Below, one piece after another: positions 43,887-53,730 of a stretch of DNA of 64,000 bases. The stretch covers positions 310,001 through 374,000 of the forward strand of contig NZ_UNRG01000003.1 in NCBI RefSeq assembly GCF_900537115.1, read 5' to 3'. The stretch comes from Arthrobacter sp. Alg241-R88 (GTDB lineage: Bacteria > Actinomycetota > Actinomycetes > Actinomycetales > Micrococcaceae). The notes under the pieces are model-generated. The model did not search any database. It worked only from the letters and a program-made list of their open reading frames with translations, and was not told where the DNA came from. The position numbers were made by a program, and so were the translations under genes. Within the stretch, counting starts at the first letter, position 1; every line of letters starts with the position of its first letter.

Positions 43887-44180
43887 ATGACTGTTTTTGC
43901 CGTTGAGTACGTTTACGCCGCCGATTCCACCGAAGCCCGCAACGAGGCCCGGCCAGCGCACCGCGAATGGCTCTCGGGCCTTGCGCAGGACGGTGCCGTC
44001 CTGGCCAGCGGTCCATACGGTGACGGTGCCGGAGCGCTCCTGATCTTCAAGACAGCAGACGAGGCCGCCCTCAACTCGATCCTCAAGCAGGATCCCTTTG
44101 CCGCCGCCGGAGTCATCGCCGGGACCCGCATCACGGAGTGGTCACCCATCATCGGCGTGCTCGCCGGCCTCACCGCGTAG
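43887..44180 (+). CDS. YciI/YCII-family protein, 97 aa
   Basis: The small ferredoxin-like alpha/beta fold of the YCII family is recognised by [20 protein letters not shown] with the conserved His, [20 protein letters not shown], and [18 protein letters not shown]. Family members include dehalogenase-like and dioxygenase-associated enzymes; the His-Asp pair (His in PAHREWL, Asp in KQDPF) is kept. The role here is unknown. TAGGGT (43875-43880) ends six bases before ATG, with no Shine-Dalgarno. Confidence 0.85.
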   Translation: MTVFAVEYVYAADSTEARNEARPAHREWLSGLAQDGAVLASGPYGDGAGALLIFKTADEAALNSILKQDPFAAAGVIAGTRITEWSPIIGVLAGLTA

Positions 44181-44214
44181 CCTCTTCAATACCCTTTCAA
44201 CTCTAGGAGTCCAC

Positions 44215-45381
44215 GTGACCTCGGTCAGCCTGGGAATGCCGTCAGCACCGCCGCCCGTCCTCGCCCCCCGCCGCAAGACCCGCCAGATCAAGGTTGGTTC
44301 CGTAGGGGTAGGCTCAGACTTCCCCATCAGCGTGCAGTCCATGACCACCACGCCCACCACGGACATCAACGCCACCCTGCAGCAGATCGCTGAACTCACG
44401 GCCTCCGGCTGCGATATTGTGCGCGTCGCCTGCCCCTCGGCGGATGACGCCGAAGCGTTGCCGATCATTGCCAAGAAGTCGCAGATTCCGGTCATCGCGG
44501 ACATCCACTTCCAGCCCAAATACGTCTTTGCGGCCATCGAAGCCGGCTGCGCCGCAGTGCGCGTGAACCCGGGAAATATCCGGAAGTTCGACGACCAGGT
44601 CAAGGAAATCGCGGCTGCCGCCCGGGACCACGGCACCTCCATCCGCATCGGCGTGAACGCAGGCTCGCTGGAACCCGGGATCCTGAAGAAGTACGGCAAG
44701 GCAACGCCGGAAGCGCTGGTGGAGTCCGCCGTCTGGGAGGCTTCCCTGTTTGAGGAGCACGGCTTCCACGACTTCAAGATTTCCGTCAAGCACAACGACC
44801 CCGTGATCATGGTGGCCGCATACGAGATGCTGGCAGAAAAAGGCGACTGGCCGCTGCACCTCGGCGTGACCGAGGCCGGCCCGGCCTTCCAGGGAACCAT
44901 CAAGTCCGCCACCGCCTTCGGTGCCCTTCTGTCCCGGGGTATCGGAGATACCATACGCGTTTCCCTCTCGGCCCCGCCGGTAGAGGAGATCAAGGTGGGC
45001 AACCAGATTCTCCAGTCCCTGAACCTGCGACCCCGCAAGCTTGAAATTGTCTCCTGCCCGTCCTGCGGCCGTGCCCAGGTGGACGTTTACACCCTCGCCG
45101 AGCAGGTGACCGCAGGCCTGGAAGGAATGGAGATTCCGCTGCGCGTGGCAGTCATGGGCTGCGTGGTGAACGGCCCGGGCGAGGCCCGCGAGGCTGATCT
45201 TGGTGTTGCCTCCGGCAATGGCAAGGGCCAGATCTTTGTGAAGGGTGAAGTCATCAAGACTGTCCCTGAGAGTCAAATTGTTGAGACACTGATCGAAGAG
45301 GCCATGCGTATCGCGGAAGAGATGGGGGAGACCGATGGCGAAGATGCTGTCAAGGGTAGCCCCGTGGTTAGCGTCTCGTAA
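44215..45381 (+). CDS. ispG: 4-hydroxy-3-methylbut-2-enyl diphosphate synthase (flavodoxin/ferredoxin)
   Basis: Penultimate MEP-pathway enzyme, an iron-sulfur TIM-barrel protein. The three cluster cysteines are Cys281 and Cys284 in CPSCGR and Cys316 in [29 protein letters not shown] and [17 protein letters not shown] are barrel motifs. The 388-residue length is normal. The frame is open from 44098, but GTG at 44215 follows AGGAG at good spacing. The 3' end overlaps the GNAT gene by 47 bases. Confidence 0.97.
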   Translation: MTSVSLGMPSAPPPVLAPRRKTRQIKVGSVGVGSDFPISVQSMTTTPTTDINATLQQIAELTASGCDIVRVACPSADDAEALPIIAKKSQIPVIADIHFQPKYVFAAIEAGCAAVRVNPGNIRKFDDQVKEIAAAARDHGTSIRIGVNAGSLEPGILKKYGKATPEALVESAVWEASLFEEHGFHDFKISVKHNDPVIMVAAYEMLAEKGDWPLHLGVTEAGPAFQGTIKSATAFGALLSRGIGDTIRVSLSAPPVEEIKVGNQILQSLNLRPRKLEIVSCPSCGRAQVDVYTLAEQVTAGLEGMEIPLRVAVMGCVVNGPGEAREADLGVASGNGKGQIFVKGEVIKTVPESQIVETLIEEAMRIAEEMGETDGEDAVKGSPVVSVS

Positions 45382-46234
45382 GGACGTCCCCGACCCGCCG
45401 GGGATTTTCGTCCGCACCCTGGACGGGACGGATACGGCCGCGCTGAGGCTGCTGGCCCAGCGTGATCCGGTAACAAACGTCTTCATCCTCGCTCATCTGC
45501 GCGCTGTCGGTACCGCCGCGCCTACCAGCGGCGGGGCCGGCGTCATCGGAGTGTTCGACGACGGCATCCTGGTGGGTGCGTGCTGGGCGGGAGCCAACCT
45601 GGTTCCGGTCCAGCTGGATCCTGCGTTTGCCGGTGCAGTTGCGGAAGCGGCCAACGCCTCCGGACGGCGCTATGCCTCGGCGTTCGGACCGGCCCCGGCG
45701 GTGTTGGCACTTCACGCGGAGTTGGTGGAGCTGGGCCACCGGGCGCACGAAGTACGGGACGAGCAACCACTCATGACCATCGAGGGCCCGCCGCTGGTCG
45801 CGTCCAACCCGGATCTGGCACCGGGAAACCTCGCCGATTTTGACCGCATCCTTCCAGCTTGCGCCGCCATGTTCGAAGAGGAAGTGGGGTATTCCCCCTT
45901 CCTGGGTGGCCGGGAGTTCTACAGCCGGCGCGTGGAAGGACTGATCCGCCAAGGCCATTCCCTGGCGCACGTCAACAAAACCGGCGACGTTGTGTTCAAG
46001 GCAGAACTGGGCGCCGTCACGTCCGAGGTCACCCAGGTCCAGGGCGTCTGGATGAACCCGCTCTATCGCGGGCAGGGCCTCAGTTCCGGATACATGGCCT
46101 CAGTAGTGGAGCAGGCGAGAAAGATCGCACCCATCACGAGCCTCTACGTCAACGGCTTTAATCTGCGGGCGCGGGCAACGTACGAGCGGGTCGGTTTCCG
46201 GCAGGTGGGAACGTTCGCTACGGTGCTGTTCTAG
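45335..46234 (+). CDS. GNAT-family N-acetyltransferase with N-terminal DUF4081-type domain
   Basis: A 299-residue protein. The N-terminal half (about 25-140, [17 protein letters not shown]) resembles DUF4081, and the C-terminal half is a GNAT fold with the acetyl-CoA loop [20 protein letters not shown] and the final [19 protein letters not shown]. The order ispG-GNAT-proS is common in Actinobacteria. The start ATG lies inside ispG, preceded by GGGGGAG, giving a 47-base overlap that suggests coupled translation. The substrate is unknown. Confidence 0.88.
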   Translation: MAKMLSRVAPWLASRKDVPDPPGIFVRTLDGTDTAALRLLAQRDPVTNVFILAHLRAVGTAAPTSGGAGVIGVFDDGILVGACWAGANLVPVQLDPAFAGAVAEAANASGRRYASAFGPAPAVLALHAELVELGHRAHEVRDEQPLMTIEGPPLVASNPDLAPGNLADFDRILPACAAMFEEEVGYSPFLGGREFYSRRVEGLIRQGHSLAHVNKTGDVVFKAELGAVTSEVTQVQGVWMNPLYRGQGLSSGYMASVVEQARKIAPITSLYVNGFNLRARATYERVGFRQVGTFATVLF

Positions 46235-46275
46235 GGCGCAAGATGTCCGTAATTGGGACCTCTCTCTGAAATTAC

Positions 46276-46528
46276 TTGTCAATTGTGGCTGTCATCACTT
46301 AGGTTCGATCTAGCTGCGCTGGAGTGGCGTGGGCGGTCTCACCAGTCCTCACCAGTACTTAGGCGATAACGGCGTTGAGCCACGCCCGGATGCGATGACC
46401 AGCCCTCTGGGGGGCCAGGGGCTTTGTATTCCCGGGCGTGGCTCTACTGCGCTTGCCGGTAGATTAGTACCCAGACGAAATGCCCGGCCTGCTGTTGCTC
46501 CAGCACTTCCCCAGAAACGGATACCCCC
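46276..46528 (+). ncRNA. Structured leader (or small RNA) upstream of proS
   Basis: Promoter: TTGTCA (46276-46281), 18 bp, TAGGTT (46300-46305), so about 215 nt are transcribed before proS. GAGCCACGCCCGG (46377-46389) pairs perfectly with CCGGGCGTGGCTC (46432-46444). Part of the first arm (CCACGCC) can instead pair with GGCGTGG at 46326-46332, which makes two exclusive folds possible. GCTGGAG (46317-46323) and CTCCAGC (46498-46504) could close the whole structure. No T-box sequence is seen and I know no matching riboswitch class. Confidence 0.5.
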
Positions 46529-48340
46529 GTGGTTACAAGACTGTCCCAGCTATTCCTGCGCACCCTGCGTGAAGATCCCGTCGACGCCGAGGTGGCGAGC
46601 CACCGCCTGCTGGTCCGCGCCGGCTACATCCGCCGCGCCGCCCCTGGTATTTACACCTGGCTGCCGCTGGGGCTGAGCGTCCTTCGCAAGGTTGAAGCCA
46701 TCATCCGGGAGGAAATGGCGAACATCGGGGCGCAGGAAGTCCACTTCCCGGCACTCCTGCCCCGTGAGCCCTACGAGGCCACCAACCGCTGGACCGAATA
46801 CGGTGAAGGCCTGTTCCGCCTCCAGGACCGCAAGGGCGCCGATTACCTGCTGGCTCCCACCCACGAGGAAATGTTCACGCTGCTGGTCAAGGACCTCTAC
46901 TCCTCCTATAAGGACCTGCCGCTCAGCCTTTACCAGATCCAGAACAAGTACCGCGATGAAGCCCGCCCCCGCGCCGGCCTCCTGCGCGGACGTGAGTTCA
47001 TCATGAAGGACTCCTACTCATTCGACGTTGACGACGCCGGCCTGGACGCCAGCTACGCGGCCCACCGCGGCGCCTACCTGCGCATCTTCGAGCGCCTCGG
47101 CCTGGAAGTCATTCCCGTGACCGCCACCGCCGGTGCCATGGGCGGCTCCAAGAGCGAAGAATTCCTGCACCCCACGGACATCGGTGAGGACACCTTCGTC
47201 CGCTCAGCCGGCGGCTACGCCGCCAACGTCGAGGCCGTCACCACGGTGGCGCCGGCAGAGATCGACTTCTCCGCTGCTCCCGCGGCCGAGGTCCTCGATA
47301 CGCCGGACACCCCCACCATCGAAACGCTGGTGGCAGCTGCCAACCAGCTCGCCCCCCGCTCCGAGGCCGACGGCGGCGCCTGGACTGCCGCGGATACGCT
47401 CAAGAACGTAGTCCTCGCCGTTACCCTGCCCACCGGGGACCGCCAGCTTGTGGTCATCGGCGTTCCCGGCGACCGCGGCGTGGACCTGAAGCGCGTAGAA
47501 GCCAACATTGGATCCTTCCTGCCGATCGCAGGGGAGATCGGCCTCGAAGCAGCCAACGACGATGACCTCAAAAAGCACCCGCTGATCGTCAAGGGGTACC
47601 TCGGACCCGGCCTGACGCTGGACGAACCGCTGCTGGGCAGCGAAAGCGCATCGAAGCTCCTTTACCTGGTGGATCCGCGCATCGTCAACGGCACCACGTG
47701 GGTCACCGGTGCCAATGAAGCCGGCAAGCACGTCTTCGGGCTGGTGGCAGGCAGGGACTTCGCGTGGGACGGTGTCATCGAGTGCACGGAGGTCCGCGAA
47801 GGCGATCCCGCCCCGGACGGCTCCGGCCCGCTGGAAACTGCCCGCGGAATCGAGATGGGCCACATCTTCCAGCTCGGCCGGAAGTACGCCGAAGCCCTGG
47901 AGCTGAAGGTCCTGGACCAGAACGGCAAGCAGGTCACGGTGACCATGGGTTCCTACGGCGTGGGTGTCACCCGGGCCGTGGCAGCGCTGGCCGAATCCAA
48001 CAATGACGCCAAGGGCCTGGTGTGGCCGCGTGCGGTTGCGCCGGCGGACGTCCATGTGGTGGCTGTCGGCAAGGGTGAAGACATTTTCGCCACCGCTGAG
48101 CGGCTTGCAGCGGACCTGGCAGCTGCGGGCCTTGAGGTCCTGCTCGATGACCGGCCCAAGGTTTCGCCGGGGGTCAAGTTCGGCGATGCTGAACTGCTGG
48201 GCGTACCCACCATCCTGGCCGTGGGCCGAGGCCTGGTGGACGGCGTGGTGGAGATCAAGGACCGCCGCAGCGGCGAGGCTGAGAACGTTGCGGTAGACAA
48301 GGCAGTTGACTACGTAGTCAACGCCGTCCGCGCCAGCTGA
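46529..48340 (+). CDS. proS: Prolyl-tRNA synthetase
   Basis: Class II aminoacyl-tRNA synthetase of the bacterial (ProS1) type with the editing INS domain. Motif 2 region: [20 protein letters not shown] followed by [11 protein letters not shown]; motif 3: [17 protein letters not shown]. The insertion domain lies at about 225-380, and the anticodon-binding domain is at the C terminus ([20 protein letters not shown]). The length of 603 residues is normal. The start is GTG at 46529. No convincing Shine-Dalgarno precedes it, which fits a start controlled by the folded leader. Confidence 0.96.
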   Translation: MVTRLSQLFLRTLREDPVDAEVASHRLLVRAGYIRRAAPGIYTWLPLGLSVLRKVEAIIREEMANIGAQEVHFPALLPREPYEATNRWTEYGEGLFRLQDRKGADYLLAPTHEEMFTLLVKDLYSSYKDLPLSLYQIQNKYRDEARPRAGLLRGREFIMKDSYSFDVDDAGLDASYAAHRGAYLRIFERLGLEVIPVTATAGAMGGSKSEEFLHPTDIGEDTFVRSAGGYAANVEAVTTVAPAEIDFSAAPAAEVLDTPDTPTIETLVAAANQLAPRSEADGGAWTAADTLKNVVLAVTLPTGDRQLVVIGVPGDRGVDLKRVEANIGSFLPIAGEIGLEAANDDDLKKHPLIVKGYLGPGLTLDEPLLGSESASKLLYLVDPRIVNGTTWVTGANEAGKHVFGLVAGRDFAWDGVIECTEVREGDPAPDGSGPLETARGIEMGHIFQLGRKYAEALELKVLDQNGKQVTVTMGSYGVGVTRAVAALAESNNDAKGLVWPRAVAPADVHVVAVGKGEDIFATAERLAADLAAAGLEVLLDDRPKVSPGVKFGDAELLGVPTILAVGRGLVDGVVEIKDRRSGEAENVAVDKAVDYVVNAVRAS

Positions 48341-48350
48341 CCGCGCCGAG

Positions 48351-49154
48351 GTGCTCTTAGGGCTTGAGTCCATCCAGCTCACAACGCTGGTTTTGATCGT
48401 GCTGGCTGGTTTTGCCGCGGGCTGGGTGGACGCCGTGGTGGGCGGGGGCGGGCTGATCCAGCTCCCTACCCTGTTGCTGGTCCCGGGCATCACGCCGGTG
48501 CAGGCGCTGGCTACCAACAAGTTGGGATCCATCTTCGGAACCGCAACCAGCGCCGTCACCTACTACCGGCGGGTGGGACCGGACCTGCGGACGGCACTGC
48601 CGATGGCCGTGATCGCCCTGGCCGGCAGCTTTGGCGGCGCCATACTGGCCGCCACGCTGCCGTCCAGCGTGTTCAAACCCATCATCGTCGCCGCGCTGGT
48701 GGCCGTGGCGCTCTTTACTGCCCTGAAACCGGATGCCGGGCACATCACCGCGCTGCGCCACAACGGCCACAAGCACTATGTGGTGGCCTGCCTGATCGGC
48801 GCCGTCATCGGCTTTTACGACGGCCTGATTGGCCCGGGGACCGGTTCCTTCCTGGTGATCGCCCTGGTTTCGGCGATGGGGTACGCGTTCCTCGAGGCCA
48901 GTGCCAAAGCCAAGATCGTGAACATGGCAACCAATGCAGGTGCCCTGATGTTCTTCCTGCCGCACGGCTCCATCCTGTGGGGCCTGGGCTTGCTGCTGGG
49001 TGTCGCCAATATGGCCGGCGGGTACCTTGGGGCAAGGACGGCCGTAGCGCAGGGGAGCCGTTTCGTCCGCGTCGTCTTCCTCGTGGTGGTGGCCGCCCTG
49101 ATCCTGAAGCTCGGGTACGACGTCTGGCAGGAGAACTTCACCCAACAGGGGTAG
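48351..49154 (+). CDS. TauE/SafE-family anion exporter, 267 aa
   Basis: Eight predicted membrane helices. The first repeat has GFAAGWVDAVVGGGGLIQLP and ATNKLGSIFGTATSAVTYYR; the second has GFYDGLIGPGTGSFLVIALV and NMATNAGALMFFLPHG. These are classic TauE/YfcA motifs. YfcA-like proteins export sulfur-containing organic anions; the substrate here is not known. GTG at 48351 lies only 10 bp after the proS stop, so it may be read through from proS. It differs in sequence from the TauE gene at 39108. Confidence 0.9.
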   Translation: MLLGLESIQLTTLVLIVLAGFAAGWVDAVVGGGGLIQLPTLLLVPGITPVQALATNKLGSIFGTATSAVTYYRRVGPDLRTALPMAVIALAGSFGGAILAATLPSSVFKPIIVAALVAVALFTALKPDAGHITALRHNGHKHYVVACLIGAVIGFYDGLIGPGTGSFLVIALVSAMGYAFLEASAKAKIVNMATNAGALMFFLPHGSILWGLGLLLGVANMAGGYLGARTAVAQGSRFVRVVFLVVVAALILKLGYDVWQENFTQQG

Positions 49155-49198
49155 GAAAGGGCCTCGTGGGCACTAAACGCGGGGCGTAGCATGCAGAT

Positions 49199-50586
49199 AT
49201 GCCACATGGTGAAGGCGAGTACGCCCGGGCTTTGTCCGCAGCGGCAGGCCACGCGAGGGACTGGCTCGGTAGCCTTCCTGACCGGCCGGTTGGGCCCCGC
49301 CTGCCCACGACCTTACCGACGCCTTCGGCGGCCCGCTGCCCCCGAACGGCATGGCCGCGGAGGACGTCGTTGACCTCCTGGCACGAACGGCCGAGCCCGG
49401 ACTTATGGCCATGCCCTCCGGCCGCTTCTTCGGCTGGGTCATCGGGGGAACGCTGCCCGCGGCCCTGGCCTCCGACTGGCTGGTCAGCGCCTGGGACCAG
49501 AACGCGGGCCTCCGCTACGCCACTCCCGCCATGGCAGCCATCGAGGAAAGCGCCGGCGCATGGCTCCTGGATCTGCTGGGCCTTCCTGCCGCGTGCGACG
49601 TCGGCTTCGTCACCGGGGCCACCATGGCCAACTTCACCGGCCTGGCCGCCGGGCGCTGGCGGCTCCTCGCCGACGCCGGCTGGGACCTCGACGGCGACGG
49701 ACTGGCCGGCGCACCCCGCATCAGATGCTTCGTGGGCCGGGAACGGCATGAGACCGTGGACCTTGCGCTCCGGTACCTCGGCCTGGGCCGTCCCACAGTG
49801 GTTGACGCGGACGATCAGGGGCGGATGATTCCGGCGGCCCTGGAGGCGGCTCTTGCTGAAGGTTCCGGTCCTGCCCTGGTATGCCTGCAGGCAGGGAACC
49901 TTCATTCCGGAGCTTTTGACCCTTTCCCTGAAACCATCAGCATCGCCCGGAAGCACGGCGCCTGGGTCCACATCGATGGCGCGTTCGGTCTCTGGGCGGC
50001 GGCAGTGCCGGAACTTAGAAGCCTGACGCGCGGCTACGAGGGAGCTGACTCGTGGGGGACTGATGCGCACAAAACCCTGAACGTGCCGTACGACTGCGGC
50101 GTTGCTATCGTGCGCGACGCATTGGCCCTTCGATCCGCCATGGGCCTGCACACCAGTTACCTCATCCAGGACCCCGAGGGGCCGGGAGACCCGTTCGAAA
50201 AAGTGCCTGAGCTCTCCCGCCGGGCCCGGGGTGTGCCGGTGTGGGCGGCCCTCAAGAGTTTGGGCCGGGAGGGCGTGGCAGGCCAAGTGCGGGGACTGGC
50301 GGCCGCGGCTTCGAACATCGCCGCAGGGCTGGCAGGGCTCGACGGCGCGGAGGTACTGAACGACGTCGGCTACACCCAGGTCTGCGTGGCGTTCGGCGAC
50401 GATGACACCACCCGTGCAGTGACGGCGCGCATCATCGCGGACGGCAAAGTGTGGATGTCAGGCTCCCGCTGGCGGGACCGGGACGTTTTGCGGGTTTCCG
50501 TCAGCAACTGGCAGACAGCAGGGGAAGAGGTGGACACCGCTGTCGCAGCCGTAGCCTCCGCCCTCGCCGCCGTGCGCGGCAGCTGA
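49199..50586 (+). CDS. Pyridoxal-phosphate-dependent decarboxylase/aminotransferase-fold protein, apparent -1 frameshift near 49297
   Basis: Residues after 49300 (frame of the ATG at 49351) match group II PLP decarboxylases: GRFFGWVIGGTLPAALASDW, HIDGAFGLWAA, and the PLP lysine in WGTDAHKTLNVPYDCG. The family's N-terminal segment (ALSAAAGHARDWLGSLPDRP) lies upstream in a different frame starting at ATG 49199. The C4 run at 49295-49298 is where the frames must join: one more C would give continuous VGPPPAHDLTDAFGGPLPP. It is either a true mutation, a sequence error, or translation restarts at 49351. TAGCAT ends six bases before ATG 49199. Confidence 0.75.
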
Positions 50587-50626
50587 TCCGCCACGGCCAC
50601 ATTGGTTGCCGCGGTACCACTCGCGG

Positions 50627-51670
50627 TCAGCGTGCGCCGGCCGCTTCGCCCGGATCGGGCAGGCGGTGCGCCGAGGGCAGTCCGTCGAGGGTTTTGCCGG
50701 CCAGCGTGCTGGCCACCCAAAGGGACCTGGCCAGGTCGCCCCGATGGTCGGGCTCGCCCGCATACGCCAGGGCGTTTGCCACTTCCCGAGCAATGGCCCA
50801 TTGCCGGGCGACGTCAGGGTCCAGGCCCGCGGCGGAGCTGAAGTCCGTGCAGCGCCGGCGCAGGCCGGCTTCTGCCCCGTTCACGGGCAAGTCGGACAGG
50901 CGGTTCCACAACAACGGGGCCACCGCAAACTCCGGCTCGCCGATCATCGGCTGGGGGTCGATGGCGGCGTAACCGGCCGGCGCCGGAGGTCCTGCCGGGG
51001 CGGACGCAGCCGGGCGGGCAAGGACGTTGAGGAAGTGCAGGTCCGTGTGGACCAGGGCGTCCCGTGCCGAACGCCGTCCCACTGCCCCGCGGGTCTGGCA
51101 CACCTCAAGGGCGGCCTCCAGCAGCCAGCGGGGGAACGGGCGTCCCAGCTGTTCCCAGTCAGCCGGCAGGTCGTCACTCCATTGCTCAGCACGGGCGGCG
51201 ATGTGTTCGAACTCCTGCCACTGCGGCCGGTCATCGGGCCTGAGGCTCAGTTTCCGCACCAAGCCCGCCCACACCACCACGGCGTCGTCTATTGGGACAG
51301 CGCTGAGGGAGCGTTCGCCGTCGAGCCTTTCCAGGAGCATGGCACACGTTCCTGCATCGGACGCCAGCAGTGCCACCGCTCCCCGTCCGTGCCAGAGGTC
51401 CAGGGCGTGCCGCTCCCCCCGGGCTTCGTCGTGCGGGAAGGCGACTTTGAGGACTGCCTGGGTGCCGTCCGGCTGCCGCACGGGGATGACCACGCCGCCG
51501 TGGCCGTTCCAGGGCAGGGCGCCGGAAGGCAGGTCCGGCGTCAGCTGCCAGTCCTCCAGCCGGCCCTGGATGAGGTCCGGCAGCGACGCGAGCCACGCCC
51601 GCCCTGCGCTGCTGCGGGTGTACCGCGCAGTGAGGTCAGGTGGGATTGGTACTGCAACTGGCTCGCTCAT
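50627..51670 (-). CDS. Aminoglycoside/hydroxyurea phosphotransferase-family kinase (APH(6)-like)
   Basis: A kinase-like protein of 347 residues in the APH(6)/hydroxyurea resistance family, which includes streptomycin 6-kinases. VLKVAFPHDEARGERHALDL is the ATP-lysine region, HTDLHFLNVLA the catalytic Brenner-type motif, and AIDPQPMIGEPEF the metal-binding segment. Many members in soil actinobacteria have no proven antibiotic substrate. TAGGCT lies seven bases before ATG, with a perfect tandem 50-bp duplication further upstream, so expression control may have changed. It faces the decarboxylase gene (convergent). Confidence 0.88.
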   Translation of the reverse strand: MSEPVAVPIPPDLTARYTRSSAGRAWLASLPDLIQGRLEDWQLTPDLPSGALPWNGHGGVVIPVRQPDGTQAVLKVAFPHDEARGERHALDLWHGRGAVALLASDAGTCAMLLERLDGERSLSAVPIDDAVVVWAGLVRKLSLRPDDRPQWQEFEHIAARAEQWSDDLPADWEQLGRPFPRWLLEAALEVCQTRGAVGRRSARDALVHTDLHFLNVLARPAASAPAGPPAPAGYAAIDPQPMIGEPEFAVAPLLWNRLSDLPVNGAEAGLRRRCTDFSSAAGLDPDVARQWAIAREVANALAYAGEPDHRGDLARSLWVASTLAGKTLDGLPSAHRLPDPGEAAGAR

Positions 51671-51693
51671 CAGTCCCAGCCTAGGCGCAGGGG

Positions 51694-51793
51694 AGCGGCC
51701 GGTGTGGCAGGTGCTTCCTTACACCACGCCTGTGGCACCGAGCAGCGGCCGGTGTGGCAGGTGCTTCCTTACACCACGCCTGTGGCACCGAGC
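51694..51793. repeat. Perfect tandem duplication, 2 x 50 bp
   Basis: The 50-bp unit beginning AGCGGCCGGTGTGGCAGG occurs at 51694-51743 and again at 51744-51793 without a mismatch, and the match continues two bases further. It lies upstream of the minus-strand kinase gene and downstream of the DUF4439 gene. The unit holds GGTG-N8-CACC and carries no gene. The absence of any difference suggests a recent event. Confidence 0.95.
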
Positions 51794-51884
51794 AGGTCGC
51801 CAACGCTGAACGTGGCGACGAGCGCCGAGGGCTCCGCCTGCCGCCACCCGGACAGGTGCGCGGCCAGGGCGCCGTGCGTTCTTC

Positions 51885-53033
51885 CTACACCGGCAGTTGC
51901 GGAAGCTGCGCTTCGTCCAGGGCGAGGCCCGGCAGAGGGTTTGCATCGGCGCCCCAGTGCTGGGCGCGGCGGGCTGCTCCCTGGAGTGCCGACAGGGCCC
52001 AGGCCCGGGTGGTTGAGCCGGTGATGGCCACGATGTCTCCGTAGGCCGGCAAGGCGGCTGCCTCCAGTCGGGCGAGCCCGGCGGCCGGAGCGTCGAGGAA
52101 TCCCGGGTCCAGGACGTACCCGGGCGGTTGCGGGGACGGTTCCCCGCAGTGCATGAGGCTGTAGGCTGCGGCCTGGTCCGCCAGGTCCTGGTGCTGCGCC
52201 AGGAAGTCCGACGCCGGCCGCGCTCCTTCCGGGGAAAGACGGGTGAGGGCGGCCTGGTAGCCATACACTGCCTCCAGTTCGGCTTCAGCCGCGGCGGCCA
52301 GTGCGGCCCCCACGCTGATGCTCCCGTCCGCCGGCGTCGCAGGGCAGGCTGACGCTCCTGCTGGTTCAGTAGAACCCGGGCCGGCTGCCGTTACTTTCCC
52401 AGTGGGGGACGGCTTCGCGTCCGGTGACTGGCCTTCCGGGGCCGGTGCGGCCGGCGCCCCAAGCTGTTCGGCTGCCAGAAGCTGCGCGGTGCCGCTTGCC
52501 GCCAGCAGGCGTGCCATGCCGCCGTCGGCCGTTTCCGCGTCCTTGAGCCGTTGCTGCCCGCTGGCGGCGAGGGAGGCCGCAAACTCAGCCAGGGTCGCCT
52601 GGGCAGGAGGATTCGACGGCGGGGGAGTAGCGGGGGGCGCGGCTGCGCCGGCGGGAAGCGACGCCGTCGCAGCGGCCGGCGCGGCAGTCTCAGCCGAAGC
52701 CGCGGCAGGAAGCAGCAGCGCCCTGGCCTGAATGGTCAGCAAGGTCACAACACGGTCCAGCGGGCCTGCCGGGGTTCCACCGGCGGCCGCATTCCCTCCG
52801 GGAGCGGCAAGCGCCATCCCGGTGGAACGCAAACTCAAAGTCTGTTCCAACGCAGCTGTGCGCGCCTGTTCAGAGAAGGGTGGTTCCGCGGGTGCAGGCG
52901 GTTCAGCCGGGATCAACACGAAACCCAGGCTCAGGACAAGGAGGGCTGTGAGCGACAAAACGGCGTACCGGAAATAGCGCATTCGCGGCGGGTTTTCCTG
53001 GCTGTCGTCTTTCACAACAGACCATGGTGTCAC
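51885..53033 (-). CDS. DUF4439-domain protein, membrane-anchored
   Basis: One N-terminal membrane anchor (about 20-42, YAVLSLTALLVLSLGFVL) is followed by a long Ala/Pro-rich region with low complexity (about 95-260). The C-terminal ferritin-like DUF4439 domain (about 245-375) contains EAELEAVYGYQAALTRLS and TTRAWALSALQGAARRAQHW. The domain is common in Actinobacteria next to rimP, and the role is unknown. The start GTG at 53033 is one option; ATG at 52982 (MRYFRYAV) is an alternative. It is divergent from rimP. Confidence 0.8.
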   Translation of the reverse strand: MTPWSVVKDDSQENPPRMRYFRYAVLSLTALLVLSLGFVLIPAEPPAPAEPPFSEQARTAALEQTLSLRSTGMALAAPGGNAAAGGTPAGPLDRVVTLLTIQARALLLPAAASAETAAPAAATASLPAGAAAPPATPPPSNPPAQATLAEFAASLAASGQQRLKDAETADGGMARLLAASGTAQLLAAEQLGAPAAPAPEGQSPDAKPSPTGKVTAAGPGSTEPAGASACPATPADGSISVGAALAAAAEAELEAVYGYQAALTRLSPEGARPASDFLAQHQDLADQAAAYSLMHCGEPSPQPPGYVLDPGFLDAPAAGLARLEAAALPAYGDIVAITGSTTRAWALSALQGAARRAQHWGADANPLPGLALDEAQLPQLPV

Positions 53034-53121
53034 GCCGGGAGGGAAACTCTGTGCACCAATGAACCGGTAAAATAGCTACGCTAGTACACACAACATCATC
53101 TAACGGGAGGCGGCCGGCATC

Positions 53122-53730
53122 GTGAGCAATGCAGAAGCCACGGCTTCATCAGACCATACCGGAACGGGTAAGGCTGACGCCGCACACAATCCGGAAGCTG
53201 CACGGCTCAGGGCCCTCCTTGAACCCTCGGTCCAGGCCAACCGCCTGTACCTTGAGGACGTGGCAATCATCCCCGGTTCGCACCGGGTGGTCCACGTAGT
53301 GGTGGACCTTCCCCAGGAGGAAACCGGCGGAGTGAGCCTGGACGTCATCGCCGACATCTCCAAGGTCCTGTCCGACGTGCTGGACAACGATCCCGCCGAC
53401 GACGGCCGTCCCTACGACCTCGAAGTCTCGTCGCCCGGAGTGGGCCGGCCACTGACAGAACCCCGCCACTGGCACCGCGCCAAGGGCAGGATGGTCAAGG
53501 TCAACGTTGTCCAGGGCGACAACATCATGGGCCGCATCAAGTCAGTGGACGACGCCGGCGTGACGCTCGTGCCCGAGATCGCGGTCAAAAAGGGAATGAA
53601 GCCCAAGCAAGGCGATCCCATCAAGCTTCCTTTCGACAGGATCCGCAACGGAAAAGTCGAGATCGAATTCAGCCACCTCAACGAGGACGGTCTGGAACCT
53701 GAACACAATGGACCTTCTGAGGAGGCCTGA
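53122..53730 (+). CDS. rimP: Ribosome maturation factor RimP
   Basis: Needed for 30S subunit assembly. [38 protein letters not shown] and [19 protein letters not shown] are the RimP hallmarks, followed by the Sm-like C-terminal domain ([20 protein letters not shown]). At 202 residues it has a longer N terminus and tail than E. coli RimP. The start is GTG at 53122. It begins the conserved rimP-nusA-ylxR-infB-rbfA order and overlaps nusA by one base (TGATG). Confidence 0.96.
   Translation: MSNAEATASSDHTGTGKADAAHNPEAARLRALLEPSVQANRLYLEDVAIIPGSHRVVHVVVDLPQEETGGVSLDVIADISKVLSDVLDNDPADDGRPYDLEVSSPGVGRPLTEPRHWHRAKGRMVKVNVVQGDNIMGRIKSVDDAGVTLVPEIAVKKGMKPKQGDPIKLPFDRIRNGKVEIEFSHLNEDGLEPEHNGPSEEA

Noticed and set aside
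46276..46528. T-box riboswitch before proS
   Set aside because: The T-box consensus (AGGGTGG-type) and a specifier loop with a proline codon could not be found; only a generic structured leader is claimed.
51694..51793. CRISPR-like repeat
   Set aside because: Only two direct, abutting copies without spacers and no cas genes; it is a tandem duplication.
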